This document shows, one piece after another, positions 32,515-37,849 of a stretch of DNA of 37,849 nt; position 1 is the stretch's first letter, and every line of letters starts with the position of its first letter. The translations under genes and the position numbers were made by a program. Below the pieces are notes generated by a model. It saw nothing but the letters and a program-made list of their open reading frames with translations, was not told the DNA's origin and did not search any database. Source of the DNA: an uncultured Eubacteriales bacterium (GTDB lineage Bacteria; Bacillota; Clostridia; Oscillospirales; Oscillospiraceae); assembly GCA_900555735.1 (NCBI GenBank), contig USMI01000005.1, forward strand, positions 1-37,849. The letters run 5' to 3'.

Positions 32515-33597
32515 TTACTTTTTGCCGGTCTTGAGGAAGCTGCGGATCTCAGCCACGGTCATGCCGTCCAGACCCATGCGATCCAGCTTGATGCCCTCGC
32601 TGCGCCAGTCACGACTGTGCGCCACGCTGTAAATGCTGATCACGCCGTCCATGGTGGGCGTCGGCACGCCGCACAGCTTGCCCAGCTCGCTCCAGGGCAC
32701 CAGACCGTTGGGGCAGTCCTCGGTCAGATAGCGGTTCCAGATGCTGTCGGGACCGGTGATGGGAGTCAGCTCAGGAGCGCCGTGCATCTTCTGATAAATG
32801 TCCTGCCATTTCAGCACGCCGTCCTTCGGCTCGCAGAAGTCCTCCAGCGGGGTCAGCTTGTAGCCCAGCGCGGCGCCCACGGCCTTGCGCTCGGCGTCGA
32901 TGGCCCAGTCGATCTTGGCAGCGCCGAAGGTGAAATGCTCATACATGCAGAATTTGCCGCGCAGATCCTGCTGCTCAATGGCGCCGAAGTTGATCAGGCA
33001 GGGGCCGGAATGGACAGAGGGGTTCACCAGAGACAGGTCGCTCTCCAGAACATCCTCATAGATGCGGTCATAGGGGCTGATGTCCATAACGTCGTCCAGG
33101 AACGACTTGTCCGCGTCAGCGGGGAATACCGCGATGCTGACAGGACTCTTGCCGGAGCAGAACACGGAGGCCGGGCCGTTGAGACGGGTGTCGTAGGGCA
33201 GGTTGTTGGTCTCCACGATAACGGGGCACTCGTCTCCCAGCACTTTGCGGAACTCCAGCGCACCGAAGCCGCCGGGGTAGATCAGAATGACCTGCTCCTT
33301 GCTGACAAGGCCCTTCAGCTTTTCCGCCACGGCCACATGGGCGGTGGAGGGTGTGACAACGGCGATGTAGTCCGCGCCGTCGATGGCCTTGGCCATGTCA
33401 TCGGTCAGCATCTCGATCTTGCCGTTGCCGCTGACCTCGCCGGTGCAGCGGATCGTCAGCGTGTCGCGCAGTACGCTCAGTCTGCCGATAAACGCGGGAT
33501 CCTCCCACATCCGCACGCCATAGCCGCGCAGGGCCAGATCGCCCGCCATGGTATGGGCGCCGTTGCCGCCGCCGAGAATTGCAATGTTCTTCTTCAT
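32515..33597 (-). CDS. Opine dehydrogenase family (NAD/NADP octopine/nopaline dehydrogenase)
   Basis: A 360-residue enzyme. The N-terminal Rossmann domain has AILGGGNGAHTMAGDLALRG (6-25) and ADYIAVVTPSTAH. The C-terminal Octopine_DH domain has NPSVHSGPCLINFGAIE, with the family His, and RYLTEDCPNGLVPWSELGKL followed by VPTPTMDGVISI. Family members reductively join an amino acid to a 2-oxo acid, or split such opines oxidatively. The natural substrate is not predictable. The start at 33597 has AAAGGAGG; an upstream in-frame start at 33645 lacks one. It lies between the FGGY kinase and TRAP genes, so opine-like compounds are plausible substrates of the module. Confidence 0.9.
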   Translation of the reverse strand: MKKNIAILGGGNGAHTMAGDLALRGYGVRMWEDPAFIGRLSVLRDTLTIRCTGEVSGNGKIEMLTDDMAKAIDGADYIAVVTPSTAHVAVAEKLKGLVSKEQVILIYPGGFGALEFRKVLGDECPVIVETNNLPYDTRLNGPASVFCSGKSPVSIAVFPADADKSFLDDVMDISPYDRIYEDVLESDLSLVNPSVHSGPCLINFGAIEQQDLRGKFCMYEHFTFGAAKIDWAIDAERKAVGAALGYKLTPLEDFCEPKDGVLKWQDIYQKMHGAPELTPITGPDSIWNRYLTEDCPNGLVPWSELGKLCGVPTPTMDGVISIYSVAHSRDWRSEGIKLDRMGLDGMTVAEIRSFLKTGKK

Positions 33598-33658
33598 GAT
33601 GTTTCCTCCTTTAAATGATGCGTGTATATCAGAATGGTTTCCCATGGGGTCACTTGCT

Positions 33659-35149
33659 TCACTGGGCCCAGTGCATGGCGCGCTGTACGGCCCGCTCCCA
33701 CTGGCTCAGCAGGTGTTGCCGCTGATCCTCGCTCATGTGCGGCTCATAGCACTTCTTCATCTGCCCGCCGGCCACACCGTAGGGGTCGGGGAAGTCGCCG
33801 TGTCCCAGCGCCGCCAGCCGGGCCGCGCCCACCGCCGTGGTATCGAACACTGCCGGGACCTCCACAGGGATGCCCAGAATGTCCGACTGGAACTGCATCA
33901 AGAAGCGGTTGCAGACCATGCCGCCATCGACCCGGATGCGCTCGATGGGGATGCCGCTGTCGGAGCGCATGACCTTCAGATTGTCGCTGACCTGATAGGC
34001 GATGCTCTCCAGCGTGGCGCGCACGATCTGTTCGCGGGTAGTGCCGCCGGTGATGCCGACCATAGTGCCTCTGGCGTATTGATCCCAGTGGGGTGCGGCC
34101 AGACCGCTGAAGGCCGGCACGAAGTATACGCCGCCGTTATCCTGCGTCCGCAGCGCCATGGCCTCCGTGTCCGCCGCGGAGCGGATCAGCCCCATCTGGT
34201 TTTTCAGCCATTGAATGGCGGCGCCCGCTACATAGATACCTGCGTCCAACGCATAGGTCGTCTCGCCCCGCAGCTGCCATGCAATAGAGGTCAGCAGCCC
34301 GCTGTGAGAGGTCACTGGTGCCTTTCCGGCGTTCATCAGCATAAAGCAGCCGGTGCCGTATGTGACCTTGGCGCTGCCGGGGGTAAAACAGTTCTGCGCG
34401 TACAGCGCGGACTGCTGATCCACAATCAGTCCGCAGATGGGGATAGACTCGCCACCGGTGTAGCGCGGCAGCGTCGTGCCGAAGTCCCCGGCACATTCCC
34501 GCACCTGCGGCAGTATCTCCTTCGGAACGCCCAGCAGATCCAGCAGCACTGTATCCCACCGCTTTTCGTGGATGTTGAACAGCATGGTACGGGAGGCTGT
34601 GGCGCAGTCGGTCACATGCAGAGCGCCGCCTGTCAGCTTCCATACCAGCCACGAATCCAGCGTTCCCGCCAGCAGCTGCCCCTTTTCGATCTTCTCACGC
34701 ACCTGCGGCACGTTGTCCATGATCCATTGCAGCTTCGTGGCGGAGAAATAGCCGTCCACGATCAGTCCGGTGCGCTGCTGGATGTCCTCCCGGTGCTGCT
34801 GTGCCAGTGCGTCCGCCGCGGTGGAGGTGCGGCGATCCTGCCACACGATGGCGGGATATACCGGTTCGCCGGTATACCGGTCCCACATCAGACACGTCTC
34901 TCCCTGATTGGCAAGGCCGATGCTGCGGATCTGCTCCCAGCAGACGCCGGCGTTCCGCATGGCCTGCTCCGCCGCTTTCAGCAGACTGTCAAGGATCTCC
35001 TGCGGGACGTGCTCGACCCAGCCCGGCTTGGGAAAGAACTGCCGGTGTTCGTGGTAGCCTCTGGCCACCACGCGCATGTCACGGTCCAGCAAAAGGGCGG
35101 TCTCACCCGTTGTGCCCTGATCTAATCCCAAATAGTAAGCTTTCTCCAT
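33659..35149 (-). CDS. FGGY-family kinase, glycerol kinase-like, module 2
   Basis: A 496-residue kinase. YYLGLDQGTTGETALL (5-20), KPGWVEHVP, AIVWQDRRT, YGTGCFMLMNAG and RVDGGMVCNRFLMQFQSDILG are GlpK-type motifs. Glu84, Trp103, Tyr134 and catalytic Asp244 (IVDQQSAL) are present, but the residue equivalent to E. coli GlpK Arg83 is Gly (NQGETC), as in the copy at 21799. Overall it is closer to true GlpK than the first copy. The ATG at 35149 is preferred because GAGG lies before it; the upstream TTG at 35164 has no site. Expression is probably controlled by the leader terminator at 35180-35220. Confidence 0.9.
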   Translation of the reverse strand: MEKAYYLGLDQGTTGETALLLDRDMRVVARGYHEHRQFFPKPGWVEHVPQEILDSLLKAAEQAMRNAGVCWEQIRSIGLANQGETCLMWDRYTGEPVYPAIVWQDRRTSTAADALAQQHREDIQQRTGLIVDGYFSATKLQWIMDNVPQVREKIEKGQLLAGTLDSWLVWKLTGGALHVTDCATASRTMLFNIHEKRWDTVLLDLLGVPKEILPQVRECAGDFGTTLPRYTGGESIPICGLIVDQQSALYAQNCFTPGSAKVTYGTGCFMLMNAGKAPVTSHSGLLTSIAWQLRGETTYALDAGIYVAGAAIQWLKNQMGLIRSAADTEAMALRTQDNGGVYFVPAFSGLAAPHWDQYARGTMVGITGGTTREQIVRATLESIAYQVSDNLKVMRSDSGIPIERIRVDGGMVCNRFLMQFQSDILGIPVEVPAVFDTTAVGAARLAALGHGDFPDPYGVAGGQMKKCYEPHMSEDQRQHLLSQWERAVQRAMHWAQ

Positions 35150-35169
35150 AACTACCTCAGTCAAGTGAA

Positions 35170-35221
35170 AAAATAAAAAGCAACGCAGTCCTTCCCCTCA
35201 ATCAGAGAAAGGTGCGTTGCT
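35170..35221 (-). terminator. Leader terminator (attenuator) before the module 2 kinase operon
   Basis: A 9-bp outer stem AGCAACGCA (35221-35213) with TGCGTTGCT (35187-35179) plus an inner CCTTTCTC/GAGGGGAAGG helix, followed by TTTTTATTTTTT-type run. It lies between the promoter and the kinase start, so it must be overcome for the operon to be expressed. Confidence 0.9.
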
Positions 35222-35255
35222 TCGTCGCAACTTGTTTGTAATTCAGCTCACAAAC
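35216..35255 (-). promoter_or_regulatory. Tandem six-base-loop hairpins, candidate ANTAR antiterminator target
   Basis: On the minus strand, hairpin 1 (35255-35234) pairs GTTTGTGA with TTACAAAC around the loop GCTGAA. After two A, hairpin 2 (35231-35216) pairs GTTGC with GCAAC around GACGAA. Both loops have six bases with G at position 4 and end in GAA. The 3' arm of hairpin 2 is the 5' arm of the terminator, so the two folds exclude each other. Known ANTAR targets have A at loop position 1 and G at 4; here position 1 is G in both, so assignment is probable, not certain. Confidence 0.65.
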
Positions 35256-35267
35256 ATCCATATGTTG
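35252..35267. promoter_or_regulatory. Candidate DeoR operator in the module 2 leader
   Basis: CAACA-N6-TGTTT on the minus strand, just downstream of the predicted transcription start. The same CAACA-N6-TGTT pattern overlaps the -35 of the aminotransferase promoter at 36449. Confidence 0.45.
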
Positions 35268-35282
35268 TTATTTGTTGAAAAA

Positions 35283-35311
35283 AGTGTATCAGCAGGGATT
35301 TCGTTTGTCAA
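35283..35311 (-). promoter_or_regulatory. Promoter of the module 2 kinase-TRAP operon
   Basis: Consensus TTGACA (35311-35306), 17-base spacer, TACACT (35288-35283). The leader to the kinase is about 125 bases and contains the tandem hairpins and terminator. Confidence 0.88.
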
Positions 35312-35377
35312 GGTTTTCGGGCAAAGTTCTACCAATTTTCAAAAATCCGCTGACAGAAATGGTCAAAATAGACAAAA

Positions 35378-35407
35378 TCAGCGCCGCTTTACGGCGAGCA
35401 GCGCTGA
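35378..35407 (-). terminator. Probable terminator of the DeoR gene at 35422
   Basis: TCAGCGC pairs with GCGCTGA with an inner CGCCG/CGGCG helix, followed by TTTTGTCTATTTTG on the minus strand. The next gene on the strand has its own promoter downstream. Confidence 0.6.
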
Positions 35408-35421
35408 AGTGTCCGGTTTTC

Positions 35422-36201
35422 TTACATTGTATCTGCTTCTGTATTCACGATATGCACTTGAACGCCCATATCGGAAAAAGGCTTATACAGCTCCTCCGGC
35501 GTACCGGAATCCGTGATCAGATGGTTCAGCCGGTTGGCCGGGCAGATATTATACATGGCGGTCACGCCGAATTTACTGTGATCCGCAATGCCGATCACAC
35601 AGTCCGCCTTCTCCACAAAGATCCGCAGCAGCGCGGATTCATCCATCCGGTAATCCGTCAGGCCCCGCTGGGGCGTAATGCCGCCGATGCCGATAATCAG
35701 CTTGTTGGCGTTGAACATGTTCAGATTCTGCATCGCCGTGATACCGGAGGTGGAAAAATCATCCCCCCGCAGGTGCCCGCCCAGACAGAACACGCTGATG
35801 CCCGGACAGCCCGCCAGTTCCATTGCCACCGGCAGTGAATTGGTAATGACCGTCAGCTCCACTCTCTGCCGCAGTTGGGAGGCGATCTCCAGCGTCGTGG
35901 TGCCCGGCGCGATCAGCACCGTGTCGCCGTCGCAGATCAGATCCGCAGCCGTGCGGGCGATGGCCTGCTTTTCCGGCGTATGGATCTGGCGGCGGAGGGT
36001 ATAGGCGGACTCGCTGACCAGCGGCTGTGTGCTGACGGCGCCGCCGTGGATGCGCCGCACCAGTCCGTCCTTCTCCATCGCCTCAAGATCGCGGCGAACG
36101 GTCTCGGAGGATACGCCGAACCGCGTGACCAGCTCCTGCACGTTGACAAAGCCTGTGCTGCGGAGCAGCTCCTTGATACTTTCCCGTCTTACCTGCTGCA
36201 T
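35422..36201 (-). CDS. DeoR family transcriptional regulator of module 2
   Basis: A 259-residue regulator. The winged helix-turn-helix is at ~5-58 (ESIKELLRSTGFVNVQELVTRFGVSSETVRRDLEAMEKDGLVRRIHGGA). The DeoRC sensor has GDTVLIAPGTTTLEIASQL and IADHSKFGV. The ribosome site is weak (AGGCGG). It lies between the kinase operon and the divergent aminotransferase gene, both of which have CAACA-N6-TGTT elements at their promoters, so it probably controls both and senses a phosphorylated intermediate made by the kinase. Confidence 0.92.
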   Translation of the reverse strand: MQQVRRESIKELLRSTGFVNVQELVTRFGVSSETVRRDLEAMEKDGLVRRIHGGAVSTQPLVSESAYTLRRQIHTPEKQAIARTAADLICDGDTVLIAPGTTTLEIASQLRQRVELTVITNSLPVAMELAGCPGISVFCLGGHLRGDDFSTSGITAMQNLNMFNANKLIIGIGGITPQRGLTDYRMDESALLRIFVEKADCVIGIADHSKFGVTAMYNICPANRLNHLITDSGTPEELYKPFSDMGVQVHIVNTEADTM

Positions 36202-36269
36202 AGTGTCTGACCGCCTTTTGACTGTTTTTCAAAACCGCCATTCTGCGGCTTTGGTGTTTTTCTCACATC

Positions 36270-36275
36270 ATTATA
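36270..36275 (-). promoter_or_regulatory. Probable -10 box of the DeoR gene at 35422
   Basis: TATAAT on the minus strand 69 bases before the ATG. No clear -35. Confidence 0.4.
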
Positions 36276-36448
36276 ACGGAATACGTTTGAAAATGCACTC
36301 CATTTTTTCTTTTTGTGAAAAATTTTTTGTACCATCTGCTAAAATCTGCGTTTTTCCACATTTTGCGTAGTATCCGCACTCGCTTTTCGCTATATTCCCA
36401 CGTTATCACACAATTAGCGAGTATATTTATTGCTATTTACAGAAATAT

Positions 36449-36464
36449 CAACAAATAAATGTTG
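36449..36464. promoter_or_regulatory. Candidate DeoR operator at the aminotransferase promoter
   Basis: Perfect inverted repeat CAACA-N6-TGTTG overlapping the -35 box. The 11-mer TCAACAAATAA (36448-36458) recurs on the minus strand at 35278-35268 near the kinase promoter. Confidence 0.5.
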
Positions 36465-36490
36465 ACAAACCCACATTACGATGCTACTAT
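36462..36490 (+). promoter_or_regulatory. Promoter of the class V aminotransferase gene
   Basis: Consensus TTGACA (36462-36467), 17-base spacer, TACTAT (36485-36490), 67 bases before the ATG. Confidence 0.85.
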
Positions 36491-36557
36491 AAGGCTGCCG
36501 GTGCGGGAAAACACTTGCTGGCGCATCGGACTTTAATGAAAGAGAGAATATAAAAAG

Positions 36558-37640
36558 ATGAAATCTCTGTTGTTCAGTCCCGGCCCCGTTATGGTAGAAG
36601 CTCCCGTCCGTGAAGCGCTGATGCATTATGACATCTGCCACAGAAGTCCCGAATTTGAAGAAATGTTTGCCGGCCTGCAAAAGAAGATCAACCGTCTGTT
36701 CCAGGCGGATGACAGCTATGAGTCTCTGGTGGTCTCCGGTTCTGGCACCTCTGCCAACGAGACCTGCCTCAGCTCCGTGTTCAAGGGCGACGATATGGCC
36801 CTGCTGCTGAACAACGGCGAATTCGGCGGCCGTCTGGATGAGATCCTGACGAAATACAATGTCCCCACTGTACGTCTGGAGTTCGGTTGGGCCAATATGT
36901 ACGATCTGGAGAAGATCGAGGAAGCCCTGAAGGCCAATCCCCGGATCACCTTTATCTGCATGGTGTTCCATGAGACCAGCACCGGCATGATCAACGCCGT
37001 ACATGAAGTGGGTCTGCTGGCCAAAAAGTATGGTAAGCGCCTGTTTGTGGACTGCGTCAGCGCCGCTGCCGGCCAGTTCATCGATGTGGTCAACAACAAT
37101 ATCGACATCTGCACCAGCGTGGGCGGCAAATGTCTGGGCGCCTTCCCCGGCGCCGCGTACATCTGCGCTAAGCGCGACCTGCTGGAGAGCGTGCCTGCCG
37201 AGCAGGGCAAGAATGTCTATTTGAATCTGGGCAAGCACTATGCCATGGCCAAGAAGTGCCACCAGACCCCCAATACCCCCAACGTTACCCTGTTCTGGGC
37301 GCTGGATGCCGCGCTGGACTGGACGTTGGATCGTGAGACGCTGGCCGGCCGTATTGCCCGCTATCAGGAGTGCGCCAAGATCCTGCGTGACGGTATGCGC
37401 GCCATGGGTTTGAAGTTCCTGCTGCCGGAGGAGCAGATGTCCAACACCGTGACCTCCGTTTTCCTGCCCGAGGGCAAGGACGTGACGCAGTTCGTGCTGG
37501 AGCTGGCCAATGCCGGTTATACCGTATATCCCGGCAAGGGCAAGTATCTGGCCATGAATATGTTCCAGGTGGCCAATATGGGCGCCATTTATCCCGATGA
37601 CTGCCGCAAGTTCCTCGAGGTCCTGAAGCAGCACATCTGA
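36558..37640 (+). CDS. PhnW-like class V aminotransferase
   Basis: A 360-residue PLP enzyme. FSPGPVMVEAPVREAL opens it as in 2-aminoethylphosphonate-pyruvate and serine/alanine-glyoxylate aminotransferases. DICHRSPEFEEMF and VVSGSGTSANETCLSS resemble PhnW. VDCVSAAAG has the pyridine-binding Asp165, and SVGGKCLGAFPG places the PLP Lys at 191. It exchanges an amino group with pyruvate or glyoxylate; no phosphonate genes are nearby, so a phosphonate substrate is not supported. The ribosome site is weak (GAAAGAGAG). It is divergent from the DeoR regulator and shares operator-like sites with the TRAP/kinase/opine dehydrogenase operon, suggesting it acts on the same pathway. Confidence 0.9.
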   Translation: MKSLLFSPGPVMVEAPVREALMHYDICHRSPEFEEMFAGLQKKINRLFQADDSYESLVVSGSGTSANETCLSSVFKGDDMALLLNNGEFGGRLDEILTKYNVPTVRLEFGWANMYDLEKIEEALKANPRITFICMVFHETSTGMINAVHEVGLLAKKYGKRLFVDCVSAAAGQFIDVVNNNIDICTSVGGKCLGAFPGAAYICAKRDLLESVPAEQGKNVYLNLGKHYAMAKKCHQTPNTPNVTLFWALDAALDWTLDRETLAGRIARYQECAKILRDGMRAMGLKFLLPEEQMSNTVTSVFLPEGKDVTQFVLELANAGYTVYPGKGKYLAMNMFQVANMGAIYPDDCRKFLEVLKQHI

Positions 37641-37709
37641 TTTTCCCTGAACGCTGTACCCGCTCATCGCCACAGATGAAGCGCCATTTCTTCTCTATTC
37701 TCTTCCAAT

Positions 37710-37744
37710 TTGTCCTGCGCTCATGAAAGACAGGCGCAGGACAA
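37710..37744. repeat. Long-stem hairpin after the aminotransferase gene
   Basis: Perfect 11-bp stem TTGTCCTGCGC/GCGCAGGACAA with a 13-base loop. First of three hairpins within about 110 bases. Confidence 0.65.
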
Positions 37745-37748
37745 GAAA

Positions 37749-37773
37749 GGCAGGCGGCTAAAAGCCGCCTGCC
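37749..37773 (+). terminator. Probable terminator of the aminotransferase gene
   Basis: Perfect 10-bp GC-rich stem GGCAGGCGGC/GCCGCCTGCC, five-base loop, then CAGTTTG. The T run is weak. Confidence 0.6.
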
Positions 37774-37789
37774 TCAGTTTGTCGAGAAA

Positions 37790-37817
37790 CCCGGTTATGG
37801 ATTAAGCAGCAACCGGG
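37790..37817. repeat. Third hairpin near the right edge
   Basis: CCCGGTT (37790-37796) pairs with AACCGGG (37811-37817) around a 14-base loop. Nothing else is seen to the window end. Confidence 0.5.
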
Positions 37818-37849
37818 CATCTTTCGTATTCAGAAGAGAAAAAGCGGAA

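Larger units (their letters stand above)
36202..36557. other. Divergent control region between the DeoR gene and the aminotransferase gene
   Basis: No gene. It is AT-rich and holds the two promoters and the operator listed separately. The aminotransferase leader can pair CCGGTGCG with CGCATCGG (about 36498-36530, one G-T pair). Confidence 0.6.

Noticed and set aside
33548..35125. 525-codon plus-strand frame over the module 2 kinase
   Set aside because: Antisense of a clear FGGY kinase gene.
35180..35255. T-box or BglG/LicT-type antiterminator leader
   Set aside because: No T-box sequence or specifier loop is seen, the downstream gene is not tRNA-related, and no PRD antiterminator gene is in the window; the paired six-base loops fit ANTAR targets better.
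36558..37640. Phosphonate degradation gene phnW
   Set aside because: The protein resembles PhnW but no phnX, phnY or phosphonate transporter is nearby, and the genetic context points to another amino donor.
36414..37673. 419-codon minus-strand frame over the aminotransferase
   Set aside because: Antisense of a PLP enzyme with all key residues; no motifs of its own.

Overview
The window looks like a chromosomal segment of a GC-rich gut Clostridia, most like an Oscillospirales relative. This is inferred from the lspA-rluD pair, strong AGGAGG ribosome binding sites, sigma-A-type promoters, TRAP and DUF1667 modules and the phage/ICE-type integrase; no ribosomal marker is present to confirm it.

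Layout. (1) 1-1944: the 5' end of miaB (minus), divergent lspA and rluD, then tRNA-Val(GAC). (2) 1964-4310: remnant of an integrative element next to the tRNA, with a complete tyrosine integrase, an odd integrase/excisionase fusion gene and a gene-poor stretch. (3) 4349-5970: an EamA exporter and an MgtC-like protein. (4) 6062-13130 (minus): a peptide-uptake operon made of an M81 (MlrC-like) hydrolase and a complete Opp/Dpp ABC transporter, with a divergent DeoR regulator at 13501. (5) 14553-23298 (minus): a long operon of FGGY kinase, FAD oxidoreductase, DUF1667 protein, GlpA-like dehydrogenase, TRAP transporter (P, Q, M) and ornithine cyclodeaminase-family enzyme, with a divergent DeoR regulator at 23585. 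(6) 24476-26025: a decayed IS4-family insertion sequence, followed by about 430 bp of hairpin-rich non-coding DNA. (7) 26453-28458 (minus): a PdtaS/EutW-type histidine kinase and an ANTAR response regulator. (8) 28599-35149 (minus): a second operon of FGGY kinase, opine dehydrogenase-family enzyme, TRAP transporter and esterase, with a DeoR regulator at 35422 and a divergent PhnW-like class V aminotransferase at 36558.

How it fits together. Regions 5 and 8 are paralogous modules (DeoR + FGGY kinase + TRAP + an NAD(P)-dependent amino/imino-acid-type enzyme). Both kinases have Gly where E. coli glycerol kinase has the glycerol-binding Arg83, so neither is safely a glycerol kinase, and the true substrate is unknown. 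The kinase leader of region 8 holds two tandem six-base-loop hairpins. The second shares its 3' arm with a strong intrinsic terminator, which is the architecture controlled by ANTAR antiterminators, and an ANTAR two-component system is encoded just downstream. The best candidate for an undescribed system here is this one: an ANTAR- and DeoR-controlled TRAP/kinase/opine-dehydrogenase/aminotransferase pathway for an unknown, probably carboxylated, substrate.
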